Source: Lysobacterales bacterium (GTDB taxonomy: Bacteria > Pseudomonadota > Gammaproteobacteria > Xanthomonadales > Rhodanobacteraceae). From it: a DNA stretch of 64,000 nt. The stretch is taken from positions 1 through 64,000 of the forward strand of contig JAJPID010000014.1 of the NCBI GenBank assembly GCA_021324945.1. Reading direction: 5' to 3'. Below, piece after piece: positions 7,863 through 16,999 of this stretch. The translations under genes and the position numbers were made by a program. Under the pieces are notes generated by a model. It was not told where the DNA came from. It saw nothing but the letters and a program-made list of their open reading frames with translations, and did not search any database. Numbering within the stretch: the first letter of the stretch is position 1; every line of letters begins with the position of its first letter.

Positions 7863-9881
7863 ATGCGCCCGTTTCGTGTCCTCGCACTCCTGTCGCTCGC
7901 GCCGTTCGCCGGACATGCACTGGCCGCATCTGATTCGGCTGCGCGCGCGCATCTTGCGATCCTGGAAACGACCGACCTGCACTCGCACGTGGTCGGTTAC
8001 GACTACGACAAGCTCAGCAATGATCCGCACGTCGGTTTCGATCGCGTGGCCACGCTGATCGAGCAGGCACGCAAGGAATTCCCGAACACCCTGCTGATCG
8101 ACGACGGCGACACGATCCAGGGTACCGCTCTGGCGGATTATCAGGCGCTTGCGCATCCAGTTTCGTGCGATCAGGAACTGGCGATCTACCGCGCGATGGA
8201 CCTGCTGCACTTCGATGCCGGCACGATCGGCAATCACGAATTCAACTATGGACTGCCGTTTCTGTCGCAGGTGACGGGGACGCCCATGCCGTTCCTGACT
8301 TCGACACAGGATTCCCCTCCGCCCCGCCTCTCTCCCGAGAAAAGCTGCGCTGGCCCGCGCTATCCGTTGGTGCTGTCGAATCTCGTGCGCGCGGACAACG
8401 ATCAGCCGGTGTTCAAACCGTGGCTGCTGCTGAACCGCGAGATCACGGTGACGGACGCGCATGGGAAAACGCGCAAGCTGCCGATCCGCATCGGTTTGCT
8501 GGGCTTCACCCCGCCGCCGATCATGCAATGGGATCACGCGCATCTGGCCGGCAAGGTCAAGGCGCTGGGCGTGGTCGACGCCGCGCAGCGATTCCTGCCG
8601 GAACTGCAAGCGCAGCATCCCGACATCGTGATCGCGGTATCGCACGGCGGCATCGACACATCGCCTTATTCGCCCACGATCGAGAACGCGGACTGGTACC
8701 TTGCCGGCGTGCCCGGCATCGACGTGATCCTGATGGGCCACTCGCACGACGTGTTTCCGAATCCGGGCAATCCGAAGTCGCGCTTCAATGGCCTGAAAGA
8801 GGTCGACAATGTGCACGGCTTCGTGCGCGGCAAGCCCGCGGTGATGGGCGGCTTCTACGGGCACGACCTCGGCGTGATCGACTTGGCATTGAAATATGCG
8901 AACGGCAAATGGGCGATCGACGACGCAAACACGCATAGTGAAGTGCAGCCGATTTGCGCGGCGAAGGATGCTTGTGTCGCGCCCGATCCGCGCATCGCGC
9001 AGGCAATCGCGCCGGTGCAGGCGGCAACCGTTAAATACGTGCAGACGCCGATCGGCCAGACCGAGTTTCGTATCAGCACGTATTTCTCCGCCGTGGGCGA
9101 CTGCACTGCCGTCGCGGTAATCAATGCCGCGCAGATCGCCTATGCCAAGCAACACTTGTTCGATGCGCATCCCGAATTGCGCGATCTGCCGATGTTGTCG
9201 GCGGCGAGCGCCTTCAAGACCGGTTTCGCCGGGCCGGACGATTACACCGACATTCCGCCCGGCCCCCTCTCGATTCGCAGCGCGACCGATCTTTACAGCT
9301 ACCCGAACACGTTGACCGTGGTGAGGCTGGACGGCGCGGGCGTCAAGGCGTGGCTGGAAAAATCCGCCGAATATTTCAATCGCATCGACCCCGATTCGAC
9401 GCAACCGCAACCGCTGTTGAATCCAAAATTCGTCGCCTACAACTTCGATGTGCTGATGGGCGAGCCGCGGGACGGTTTCCGCTACAGCATTGATGTAAGC
9501 AAGCCGGTCGGGCAGCGCATCGTCGATGTCACTTATCGCGGCAAGCCGCTCGACCCGAAGCAGCAGTTCCTGGTCGTCACCAACAACTATCGCGCCGAAG
9601 GCGGCGGGCATTTTCCCGGACTGGATGGCAGCAAGACCATTTGGACCGCGCCGGATACGAATCGCGATGCGGTGATCGAATACGTGCGCGCGGAAAAGTC
9701 GCTGCATCGATCCGGTTTAGACATGCGGCCATGGCGCTTTGCGTCGCTGCAGACGCGCGCGCCGCTCACCTTCAAATGCGCAGCAGACAAATTTGATGTG
9801 GCGCGCGGCGCGAGTATCGAGGTGAAACCTGCGAACACCGACGGCAATGCCATGTGTTCGATTGAACTGCCGCAACGCTGA
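7863..9881 (+). CDS. cpdB: 2',3'-cyclic-nucleotide 2'-phosphodiesterase / 3'-nucleotidase
   Basis: Periplasmic two-metal phosphoesterase of 672 residues that would salvage phosphate and nucleosides from cyclic nucleotides and 3'-nucleotides. After a signal peptide (about 1-22) come the calcineurin-type metal motifs in order: TTDLHSHVV, DDGDTIQG, IGNHEFNYG, VSHGG and MGHSHDVF. The C-terminal 5'-nucleotidase domain carries YSYPNTLTVVRLDGAGVKAW and ends in a short beta segment. Length and motif spacing match CpdB (647 residues in E. coli). Its TGA overlaps the ATG of ubiA (TGATG), an unusual coupling of unrelated functions. Confidence 0.9.
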   Translation: MRPFRVLALLSLAPFAGHALAASDSAARAHLAILETTDLHSHVVGYDYDKLSNDPHVGFDRVATLIEQARKEFPNTLLIDDGDTIQGTALADYQALAHPVSCDQELAIYRAMDLLHFDAGTIGNHEFNYGLPFLSQVTGTPMPFLTSTQDSPPPRLSPEKSCAGPRYPLVLSNLVRADNDQPVFKPWLLLNREITVTDAHGKTRKLPIRIGLLGFTPPPIMQWDHAHLAGKVKALGVVDAAQRFLPELQAQHPDIVIAVSHGGIDTSPYSPTIENADWYLAGVPGIDVILMGHSHDVFPNPGNPKSRFNGLKEVDNVHGFVRGKPAVMGGFYGHDLGVIDLALKYANGKWAIDDANTHSEVQPICAAKDACVAPDPRIAQAIAPVQAATVKYVQTPIGQTEFRISTYFSAVGDCTAVAVINAAQIAYAKQHLFDAHPELRDLPMLSAASAFKTGFAGPDDYTDIPPGPLSIRSATDLYSYPNTLTVVRLDGAGVKAWLEKSAEYFNRIDPDSTQPQPLLNPKFVAYNFDVLMGEPRDGFRYSIDVSKPVGQRIVDVTYRGKPLDPKQQFLVVTNNYRAEGGGHFPGLDGSKTIWTAPDTNRDAVIEYVRAEKSLHRSGLDMRPWRFASLQTRAPLTFKCAADKFDVARGASIEVKPANTDGNAMCSIELPQR

Positions 9882-10906
9882 TGGCCCGCAAACCGCCCGC
9901 TTACAAGCGCCGGCCACCTGCCGCGATGATGAGACCGCGGCAGCCGCTGCCGCCGCGGCGCGCGGCGAATGTCGCACGGCCGGCGGATGCATCGCCGCGT
10001 TCCGTGCGCGCGATCGAATTCCTGCTGCACGCTTTGCCCGCGCGTTGGCGCGGCAGGGCACGCGATTGGCTGGTGCTGGTGCGGATGGATCGCCCGATCG
10101 GTGCGCTGCTGTTGCTGTGGCCGACATGGTGGGCCTTGTGGCTGGCCGCGAACGATTTCCCGCCGTGGAAACCGCTGATCGTGTTCACGTTCGGCGTGTT
10201 CCTGATGCGCGCGGCCGGTTGCGCGATGAACGATTACGCCGACCGCGACCTCGATCCGCAGGTACAACGCACCGCCGGGCGTCCGCTGGCCGCGGGCCGC
10301 GTGAGCCCGCGCGAAGCGCTGATCCTCTTCGCCGTACTGAGCCTGATCGCATTCGCTCTGGTGCTGGCATTCACTAACGCGCTGACGATCGAGTTGTCGT
10401 TCGCCGGTGCCGCGCTCGCCGCGCTGTATCCATTCTCGAAACGCTACACCTCGCTACCGCAGGTGGTGCTGGGCGCGGCGTTCGGCTGGGGCATTCCGAT
10501 GGCGTTCGCGGCGATCACCGATTCATTGCCGCCGCTGGCGTGGCTGCTTTTTCTAGGCAACGTGCTGTTCTCCACGATCTACGATACCGAATACGCGATG
10601 GTGGACCGCGCCGAGGACATCAGGGCCGGTGCCAAATCCACCGCGATCCTGTTCGGCGATGCCGATCTGCCGATCCTCGCCGTGCTGATGTGCACTTTCG
10701 TCGGCGGCATGGCGCTGGTGGGCGCGCGCGCCCAGTTGCAGTGGCCTTATTGGGTCGCGCTGGCGATCGCGATCGCGCTGTTCGCGTGGCAGTTGTTGAT
10801 CATGCGCGATCGCACGCGCGAGCATTGCTTCACGGCGTTCCGCAGCAACAACTGGGTGGGTGGCGCGTTGTGGCTGGGAATGTTGTTGTCGCTGGCGATG
10901 AAATGA
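9881..10906 (+). CDS. ubiA: 4-hydroxybenzoate polyprenyltransferase
   Basis: Integral membrane prenyltransferase of ubiquinone synthesis, attaching the polyprenyl tail to 4-hydroxybenzoate. The two Mg-diphosphate motifs are clear: NDYADRDLDPQVQRTAGRPL and DTEYAMVDRAEDIRAGAKST. Eight or nine hydrophobic helices follow. At 341 residues it is about 50 longer than usual because of a basic, proline-rich N-terminal tail (KPPAYKRRPPAAMMRPRQPL); a start at 9926 or 9929 would shorten it. The first ATG overlaps the cpdB stop and is kept for that reason. The gene converges on comF with a 9-bp gap. Confidence 0.94.
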   Translation: MARKPPAYKRRPPAAMMRPRQPLPPRRAANVARPADASPRSVRAIEFLLHALPARWRGRARDWLVLVRMDRPIGALLLLWPTWWALWLAANDFPPWKPLIVFTFGVFLMRAAGCAMNDYADRDLDPQVQRTAGRPLAAGRVSPREALILFAVLSLIAFALVLAFTNALTIELSFAGAALAALYPFSKRYTSLPQVVLGAAFGWGIPMAFAAITDSLPPLAWLLFLGNVLFSTIYDTEYAMVDRAEDIRAGAKSTAILFGDADLPILAVLMCTFVGGMALVGARAQLQWPYWVALAIAIALFAWQLLIMRDRTREHCFTAFRSNNWVGGALWLGMLLSLAMK

Positions 10907-10915
10907 AATCGCGGT

Positions 10916-11632
10916 TCAACGGGCAGGGGCTCTCGCCAGCGCCCACACGTCCACCCGCTGCACACCCGCGCGCTTCAGCACGCGCGCGCACTCGGCCAGC
11001 GTCGCGCCGGTGGTGAACACGTCATCCAGAATCGCGAGATGCTGCGGCGGATTACCGTCGAAGCGCGCGAAGAACGCGCCGCGCACGTTGCGGCGGCGCT
11101 GCACGGCGGTGAGTTCGCTTTGCGCCGCGGTCGCGCGCGCGCGTTGCAGCGCATCGCGCAACAATGGAATGCGCAAGCGTTTCGACACTGGCTTGGCGAG
11201 TTCCAGCGCTTGGTTGTAGCCGCGCGAACGCAGGCGAGCGCGGTGCAGCGGCACCGGTACGATCGCCTGCGGCAACTCGGAAGGCACGATCGATTCGCAC
11301 CACGCGCGCGCCAGCACCTGGCCCGCGGCGAGATCGCCGCCAAACTTGAAGCGCGCTTCCAGCCGGTCGAGCGGATATTGGTAGCGGAACGGCACCCAGG
11401 CCGACTCCCACGGCGGCGCGCGGCGCTGGCAACGTCCGCACAGCGATGCCGGCGCATCCAGCGGCAACGCGCAACGTGCGCAGCGGCAATCGTTGCGCGG
11501 TAGTTCCGCTGCACAGCTTTGGCACAACCCGATTACCTGCGCGCCGCGAACGCCGCACAGCAGGCAACGCGAGGGCAACCGCGCTCGTAGCGCGCCGTCA
11601 ACCGAACGAAGCGCTTTGAGGTTGACAGCCAT
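10916..11632 (-). CDS. comF: ComF family phosphoribosyltransferase-like protein
   Basis: Protein of 238 residues with the ComF layout: N-terminal zinc-finger cysteines (CLLC, CQSC, CRCARC, CGRC within about the first 90 residues) and a C-terminal phosphoribosyltransferase fold with the PRPP loop [13 protein letters not shown]. ComF proteins are needed for natural transformation in several bacteria, where they act with ssDNA-handling proteins. The start [13 protein letters not shown] is fixed by a strong AAGGAGG site. It is divergent from bioB (74-bp spacer), so a bidirectional promoter is likely. Confidence 0.9.
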   Translation of the reverse strand: MAVNLKALRSVDGALRARLPSRCLLCGVRGAQVIGLCQSCAAELPRNDCRCARCALPLDAPASLCGRCQRRAPPWESAWVPFRYQYPLDRLEARFKFGGDLAAGQVLARAWCESIVPSELPQAIVPVPLHRARLRSRGYNQALELAKPVSKRLRIPLLRDALQRARATAAQSELTAVQRRRNVRGAFFARFDGNPPQHLAILDDVFTTGATLAECARVLKRAGVQRVDVWALARAPAR

Positions 11633-11706
11633 CCGGCCTCCTTCGACACTGTTTCGCTTGCGCGCCGGGCCGAGACCGGCCCCCACACTTTCGCGGAGTG
11701 CGAACG

Positions 11707-12720
11707 ATGACTCAAGTACGCCACGACTGGAGGCGCGATGAACTGATGGCCTTGTTCGCGCTGCCGTTCAACGATCTGCTCGCGCGCGCGCATACGGCGC
11801 ATCGCGCGCATCACGATCCCAATGCGGTGCAGGTTTCGACGCTGCTATCGATCAAGACCGGCGGCTGTCCGGAAGATTGCGCTTACTGCCCGCAGGCTGC
11901 GCGTTATCAGACCGGCGTGCAAGCCGAGAAATTGATGGACGTGGACACGGTGTTGGAACGCGCGCGCGCCGCTCGCGATGCCGGTGCCACACGCTTCTGC
12001 ATGGGTGCGGCGTGGCGCTCGCCCAAGGATCGCGACATCCCCAAAGTTGCCGCGATGATCCGCGCCGTGCGCGCGCTCGGCATGGAGACCTGCGCGACTC
12101 TGGGCATGTTGTCTTCGTCGCAGGCACAAGCGCTGAAGGACGCCGGCCTTGATTACTACAACCACAACCTCGACACCGCGCCGGAGTTCTACGGCGAGAT
12201 CATCCACACACGCGAATACCAAGACCGTCTCGACACGCTGGAGCACGTGCGCGCGGCCGGCATGAAAACCTGCTGCGGCGGCATCGTCGGCATGGGGGAA
12301 TCGCGCGAGCAGCGCGCGGGTCTTCTGCAAACGCTCGCGAACCTGCCCGAGCATCCGCAGTCGGTGCCGATCAACCGGCTGGTGCAAGTGGAAGGCACGC
12401 CGCTGCACGGCACCGCGCTGCTCGACCCATTCGAATTCGTGCGTACGATCGCCGTCGCGCGCATCGTGATGCCGAAATCCGTCGTGCGGCTTTCCGCCGG
12501 CCGCGCGGAAATGAGCGATGAGCTGCAGGCGCTTTGTTTCTTCGCCGGCGCCAATTCTATTTTCTATGGCGAAAAACTGTTGACGACCGACAACCCGGAT
12601 GTCGAACACGACCGGGCGCTGTTCAAGCGGCTGGGCCTGCAGCCGATGCAAGTCGATGTGCGCGAAGAAAATCCGCGCACCGCGCACGCGGATATTGTCG
12701 AGCGCTGCGCCGCGGCTTGA
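11707..12720 (+). CDS. bioB: biotin synthase
   Basis: Radical-SAM enzyme that inserts sulfur into dethiobiotin, the last step of biotin synthesis. The 337 residues include the 4Fe-4S motif [10 protein letters not shown] (Cys54, 58, 61), the YYNHNLDT motif and the cysteine regions METCATLG and [12 protein letters not shown] that hold the 2Fe-2S cluster. The ATG at 11707 follows a GGAG; a GTG three codons upstream is less likely. First gene of bioB-bioF-bioH-bioC, divergent from comF. I could not recognise a convincing BirA operator in the 74-bp spacer. Confidence 0.97.
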   Translation: MTQVRHDWRRDELMALFALPFNDLLARAHTAHRAHHDPNAVQVSTLLSIKTGGCPEDCAYCPQAARYQTGVQAEKLMDVDTVLERARAARDAGATRFCMGAAWRSPKDRDIPKVAAMIRAVRALGMETCATLGMLSSSQAQALKDAGLDYYNHNLDTAPEFYGEIIHTREYQDRLDTLEHVRAAGMKTCCGGIVGMGESREQRAGLLQTLANLPEHPQSVPINRLVQVEGTPLHGTALLDPFEFVRTIAVARIVMPKSVVRLSAGRAEMSDELQALCFFAGANSIFYGEKLLTTDNPDVEHDRALFKRLGLQPMQVDVREENPRTAHADIVERCAAA

Positions 12721-12733
12721 TCGCGCGAGCCTC

Positions 12734-13906
12734 ATGCCTCGCGTCGATCTACTGCAAGCGCTGGGCGCGCGTATCGTGCAGCGCGAACGCGACGGACTGT
12801 TGCGCCGTCTGCGAGCGATCGAAGCCGCACGCGGCTCACGGGTGTTGGTCGACGCCCGCGAATTGCTGAACTTCTGCAGCAACGATTATCTGGGACTGGC
12901 GCAACATCCAGATGTGATCGCAGCACTGCAGCACGCGGCGAATGAATTCGGTGTGGGAGCGGCGTCCGCGCATCTGGTCTCTGGCCACCATCGCGAACAC
13001 GCGATGCTGGAAGAAGAATTGGCCGACTGGACGCTCCGCGAGCGAGCGCTGCTGTTCTCTTCCGGCTGGCTCGCCAACCTCGGCGCGATGCAGGCGCTGC
13101 TGGACCGCGACGGCGTGTGCGTGCAAGACAAGTTGAATCACGCAAGCCTGCTGGATGCGGCGAAGCTCGCGGGCTGCGCGTTGAAACGTTACCAACATGC
13201 CGATGTCGAAAGCGCCGCTCGGCAACTGGCGAGCGCGGATGATGCTCCTGCATTGCTCGCCACCGACGGCGTATTCAGCATGGACGGCGACGTCGCGCCG
13301 CTGCGCGAACTTGCCGCGCTGTGCGCGCGGAAAAATGCAGCACTGATGATCGACGACGCGCACGGTCTGGGCGTGCTGGGCGACGATGGCGCGGGCAGCG
13401 CGGCCGATGCGGGACTGACGCAAGGCGACGCGCCGGTATTGATGGCGACGCTCGGCAAGGCGCTGGGTTGTGCGGGTGCGTTTGTCGCGGGCCGCAGGGA
13501 ATTGATCTACGGCCTGACGCAATTCGCGCGCACATTCGTCTACACCACCGCCATGCCGCCGGCGCTGGCCGCCGCCACGCGCGCGGCCTTGCGCATCGCG
13601 CGCAATGAAAATTGGCGGCGCGAGAAATTGCGGAAACTGATCGCGCGCTTTCGCGTGGGCGCGCAGCAGCTGGATTTGCCGCTGACCGCATCGCGCACGC
13701 CTATCCAGCCGCTCGTGCTGGGTGATTCCACGCGCGTGTTGCATGCTGCCGCTGCGCTGGAGGAACGCGGCATTCTGGCTGCCCCGATCCGCCCGCCCAG
13801 CGTGCCGCGCGGCAGCGCGCGATTGCGCATCACCTTATCCGCCGCGCACGAAGAAGCAGATGTCGATGGGTTGCTGGATGCGTTGTCCGGTCTTCAGCGT
13901 GCATGA
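12734..13906 (+). CDS. bioF: 8-amino-7-oxononanoate synthase
   Basis: PLP-dependent alpha-oxoamine synthase joining pimeloyl-ACP and L-alanine. The 390 residues carry NFCSNDYLGLA, the substrate-binding HLVSGHHREHAMLEEELADW, the cofactor Asp in MIDDAHGLGVLG and the Schiff-base Lys242 in TLGKALGCAGAF. The start MPRVDLLQALG lies 13 bp after bioB. The stop overlaps bioH by ATGA, so translation is coupled. Confidence 0.96.
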   Translation: MPRVDLLQALGARIVQRERDGLLRRLRAIEAARGSRVLVDARELLNFCSNDYLGLAQHPDVIAALQHAANEFGVGAASAHLVSGHHREHAMLEEELADWTLRERALLFSSGWLANLGAMQALLDRDGVCVQDKLNHASLLDAAKLAGCALKRYQHADVESAARQLASADDAPALLATDGVFSMDGDVAPLRELAALCARKNAALMIDDAHGLGVLGDDGAGSAADAGLTQGDAPVLMATLGKALGCAGAFVAGRRELIYGLTQFARTFVYTTAMPPALAAATRAALRIARNENWRREKLRKLIARFRVGAQQLDLPLTASRTPIQPLVLGDSTRVLHAAAALEERGILAAPIRPPSVPRGSARLRITLSAAHEEADVDGLLDALSGLQRA

Positions 13907-14703
13907 AGGACTATCTCTACATCGAAACCCGCGGCCGCGGCGATGCGCACATCGTGCTACTGCACGGCTGGGCCATGTCATCGGCGGTGTTCGCGCCGCT
14001 GGTCGAGCGGCTGGAGTCGCGCTGCACGTTGCACCTGATCGACCTGCCCGGGCACGGCCGTTCGCGCGACTGCATGATTCCGATGACCCTCGATGCCTGC
14101 GCGCGAGCGGTCGCGCGAGCCACGCCGCCGTCGTTGTGGCTCGGCTGGTCGCTGGGCGGACTGGTGGCGCTGCACGCCGCGCTGAATTTGCGCGAGAACG
14201 TGCGCGCGCTGGCGATGCTCTGCGCTTCGCCGTGTTTCGTGCGCGGTGAAGATTGGCCGCACGCGGTCTCGCGGGAAATCCTGCAGCAGTTCGCCACCGA
14301 TCTGCGCAGTGATTGGCGCGGCACGCTGGAGCGCTTTCTTGCGCTGGAGGCGCTGGGCAGCGATTGCGCGCAGGAAGATTTGCGCCGATTGCGGCGCGAT
14401 GCGCTGCACGATCATGCGCCTGACGTGCGCGCGCTGTGCGACGGACTGCAAGTGCTGGAGCACACCGACCTGCGCGCGCGCTTGCATGAACTGCGGCAAT
14501 CCAGCGTGTGGATCGCGGGCCGCCGCGACCGCCTGGTGCAATGGCAGGCGATGCAATGGGCCGCGCGGCGATGCGGCGGCGCGTTCGTTCGCATCGAAGG
14601 CGGCGGGCACGCGCCGTTCATCGGCCACGCCGACGAGGTGGTGCGCGCCTTGCATCTCTTGATCGATCGCATCGACGCGGGACGGACTGACCCGGCTTCA
14701 TGA
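13903..14703 (+). CDS. bioH: pimeloyl-ACP methyl ester carboxylesterase
   Basis: Alpha/beta hydrolase of 266 residues that removes the methyl group from pimeloyl-ACP methyl ester, ending fatty-acid-borne pimelate synthesis. The oxyanion region is VLLHGWAMSS, the nucleophile is Ser83 in GWSLGG, the acid is probably in GRRDRLV and the base is His in GGGHAPF. Starts by ATGA overlap with bioF and ends by ATGA overlap with bioC, so the three are made from one message in fixed proportion. The operon context makes BioH more likely than a generic hydrolase. Confidence 0.94.
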   Translation: MKDYLYIETRGRGDAHIVLLHGWAMSSAVFAPLVERLESRCTLHLIDLPGHGRSRDCMIPMTLDACARAVARATPPSLWLGWSLGGLVALHAALNLRENVRALAMLCASPCFVRGEDWPHAVSREILQQFATDLRSDWRGTLERFLALEALGSDCAQEDLRRLRRDALHDHAPDVRALCDGLQVLEHTDLRARLHELRQSSVWIAGRRDRLVQWQAMQWAARRCGGAFVRIEGGGHAPFIGHADEVVRALHLLIDRIDAGRTDPAS

Positions 14704-15578
14704 GCGCATACCACATCGACCATCGCCAAGTGCAACGCGCTTTCGCGCGCGCGGCCCGCAGCTACGAACAGAACGATGCCCTGCAGCGCACCGTGCAGTC
14801 GCGGCTGCTGGAGCGGCTGGATTACTACGAAGACATGCCGCAGTGCGTGCTGGATGTCGGTTGCGGCACCGGCCGCGGTGCGGTGATCCTGAAACGCCGC
14901 TGGCCCCACGCGCAGGTGATCGCGTTGGACATCGCGCTGCCGATGCTGCGCGCGGCCCACCGGCACGGCGGCTGGATGAAGCCCTTCGCACGCGTCTGCG
15001 CGGATGCGCTGCGATTGCCGCTCGCGGATCGCAGCGTGGATGTGCTGCATTCGAGCCTGTGCATCCAGTGGTGCGAAGAACCGCTGCCGCTGTTTTCCGA
15101 ATTCGCACGCGTGCTGAAACCCGGCGGTTTTCTCGCGCTCACCACGCTCGGGCCCGATACGCTGCACGAGTTGCGGCGGGCCTGGGCCGTCGCCGACGAC
15201 ACGCATCCGCACGTCAGCCGCTTTCTCGACATGCACGATCTGGGCGACGCCGCGCTTGCCGCCGGCCTGTGCGATCCGGTGCTGGACGTCGATCATCTGC
15301 AATCGCGCTATGCATCGCCGCAGGATCTGCTGCGCGAATTGAAGGGCCTCGGCGCCACCAACGCGGATGTCCGGCGCGAACGAGGCCTCACCGGCAAGGC
15401 GCGCTTCGCGCGCATGCTGGAAGCATACGAAGCGATGCGCGTGGACGGACGCGTGCCGGCGACCTGGGAAGTGATCGAGATGCACGCATGGGGCGCGCCG
15501 GAAGGCCAGCCGCGGCGCGCGGGTGGCGAAGAGATCGCGACTTTTCCGGTCGAACGATTGCGCGGATCGCGGCGTTGA
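14700..15578 (+). CDS. bioC: malonyl-ACP O-methyltransferase
   Basis: SAM-dependent methyltransferase of 292 residues that opens pimelate synthesis by methylating malonyl-ACP. The SAM-binding motif I is VLDVGCGTGRGAV, followed by VIALDIALPMLRAA, and the BioC-typical block DVLHSSLCIQWCEEPLPLF. Last gene of the bioBFHC operon, coupled to bioH. bioA and bioD, needed for the middle steps, are not in this window. A decayed DUF72 gene follows immediately on the other strand. Confidence 0.95.
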   Translation: MSAYHIDHRQVQRAFARAARSYEQNDALQRTVQSRLLERLDYYEDMPQCVLDVGCGTGRGAVILKRRWPHAQVIALDIALPMLRAAHRHGGWMKPFARVCADALRLPLADRSVDVLHSSLCIQWCEEPLPLFSEFARVLKPGGFLALTTLGPDTLHELRRAWAVADDTHPHVSRFLDMHDLGDAALAAGLCDPVLDVDHLQSRYASPQDLLRELKGLGATNADVRRERGLTGKARFARMLEAYEAMRVDGRVPATWEVIEMHAWGAPEGQPRRAGGEEIATFPVERLRGSRR

Positions 15579-15579
15579 A

Positions 15580-15843
15580 TCAGCGCAATCGCAACTTCTC
15601 AGCCAGCTTCATCGCATGGAACGGCACTTTCACCGCGAACACGAAATCGTCCGGCATGTCCTCGTATCAGCACGCATGACTTTTCGGGTATTGCAGCAAA
15701 TAGAACGAGCCGCTCAATTCGATGCTGGGAAAAACAGCGCGAGGCGTAATGCAGTTCCGCGCGTTTCGGCAGATCCCCCCGATAAACACGCCGTGCCACG
15801 GCGGATAAGGCCAGCCGGAAATGCCGATTCTGATCTTCGCCAT
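15580..15843 (-). pseudogene. DUF72 family gene, decayed 5' fragment
   Basis: Read on the minus strand from 15843, the frame opens MAKIRIGISGWPYPPWHGVF, the typical DUF72 N terminus. It then slips: the expected continuation (YRGDLPKRAELHYASRCFS) is in another frame, after which the first frame resumes with SIELSGSFYLLQYPKSHAC, hits an in-frame TGA where the family has Trp, and goes on YEDMPDDFVFAVK before similarity ends. So there are two compensating frameshifts, one nonsense change and loss of about two thirds of the roughly 250-residue family. A perfect 10-bp inverted repeat (15840-15866) covers the old start. The stump fills the space between bioC and the YncE-like gene. Confidence 0.75.
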
Positions 15844-15894
15844 CCGCGCCGTTGCAGCGCGGATGGGCTTACCATCACGTGAAAACGCCGGGCA

Positions 15895-16923
15895 TCATTT
15901 CTCGCCGACGACCAGTATCGTGAAACTCCCCGGCACCAGCGGCGGACGCGCGCGCGGATTGTCGGCGCTGGGCGCAGGTTTCGGACCGAACTGCGCGGCG
16001 GAGAGAAAAACATCGCCATCCGGCTGTAACGCCATCGTGCGTGCGCTACTCTGTGTCGGCACGTTCTGCACGACGGTGAAATGATTTGCATCATCTTCGT
16101 GCACCACAGTCAACGTGCCGCTTTCGCCGTTGGAACTGAAAGCCAGTTGCCGCTGCGGATCGAACGCCGCGGCATCCGGACCATCGCCGATGGGTACGCT
16201 CGCGACAGCTTTGCCGGAATCCGCATCGGTCACTGCCATCGTCTTGTTCTGACACACCGAGAACAAGCGGCGATGCGCGATGTCGATCGCGAGTCCGGAA
16301 GGCTCTTCGCAATTTTTCAATTGCCAAGTGGCCGTGACCTTCATTGCCTGCGGATCGATCTCGACCAACTCGCTCTTGTCCTCGATGTTGTCATAGACAT
16401 GGCCGCGCGCATCGCTCACGGCGAACTCCGGCTTGCCGGGCAGTGCGATGCTGCCGAGCAGCTTGCCGCTGGCGGCATCGATCACGCTGGCATCAGAGCT
16501 GTGGCCGTTGAAGGTGAGGACGCGTTTGGAAAATGGGTCGTACAAAATCGCATCCGGGTTCTCGCCCTTCACCGCAATCGTCTGCAGTGTCTTCAAATTC
16601 GAAGGATCGAACACCGTCACCGTGTTCGCGCGGCCGTTGCTGATGAAACCGCGATGCAGATCGTCCGCAAGCGCGATGCCGTGCACGCCGGCCAATCCAT
16701 CGATTTCGCCAAGTTGTTTGCCGCTGCCCGCATCCAGCGCGATCACGCGATCGGAGCGGCTGATGTAGACGCGCTCGGCATCGTAGGCCAGATAGTCCCA
16801 GCCGCCATCGCCGCCGATTTGCCAGCGCTGGCTGACGTGCCAGTTTGCTGCGGTTGCGGCAAACGTGGGCATCGCAAGAAACACACCCGCAACGATTGAC
16901 GTTGCCCGGAGTTGCCTTGTCAT
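15895..16923 (-). CDS. YncE-family secreted beta-propeller protein
   Basis: Exported protein of 342 residues with a signal peptide (about 1-26) and repeated blades of the YVTN/YncE type: GGWDYLAYDAERVYISRSD, VHGIALADDLHRGFISNGR, NTVTVFDPSNLKTL, and further copies around DAILYDPFSKRVLTFNG and GPDAAAFDPQRQLAFSSNG. Such propellers bind other molecules and usually have no enzymatic residues. The ATG at 16923 has an AAGGAG site; a GTG one codon earlier is possible. It is divergent from the EamA transporter. Function unknown. Confidence 0.85.
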   Translation of the reverse strand: MTRQLRATSIVAGVFLAMPTFAATAANWHVSQRWQIGGDGGWDYLAYDAERVYISRSDRVIALDAGSGKQLGEIDGLAGVHGIALADDLHRGFISNGRANTVTVFDPSNLKTLQTIAVKGENPDAILYDPFSKRVLTFNGHSSDASVIDAASGKLLGSIALPGKPEFAVSDARGHVYDNIEDKSELVEIDPQAMKVTATWQLKNCEEPSGLAIDIAHRRLFSVCQNKTMAVTDADSGKAVASVPIGDGPDAAAFDPQRQLAFSSNGESGTLTVVHEDDANHFTVVQNVPTQSSARTMALQPDGDVFLSAAQFGPKPAPSADNPRARPPLVPGSFTILVVGEK

Positions 16924-16999
16924 CACCGGCTCCTTGTGATCGGATGCAAAAACAACGGTGCACTATCCTATGCCTCTCTTTGCGATCGCTTAAGTCCCG

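Noticed and set aside
4281-9707. A single minus-strand frame open for about 1800 codons across three genes
   Set aside because: Only its last 642 codons (the M61 peptidase) look like a protein; the remainder is antisense to the permease/cpdB region or out of frame, with Arg/His-rich composition typical of open shadow frames in GC-rich DNA.
11845-14655. Long minus-strand open frames across the biotin genes
   Set aside because: They mirror bioB, bioF and bioH codons, are rich in Arg, Ala and His, and show no motif or ribosome site.
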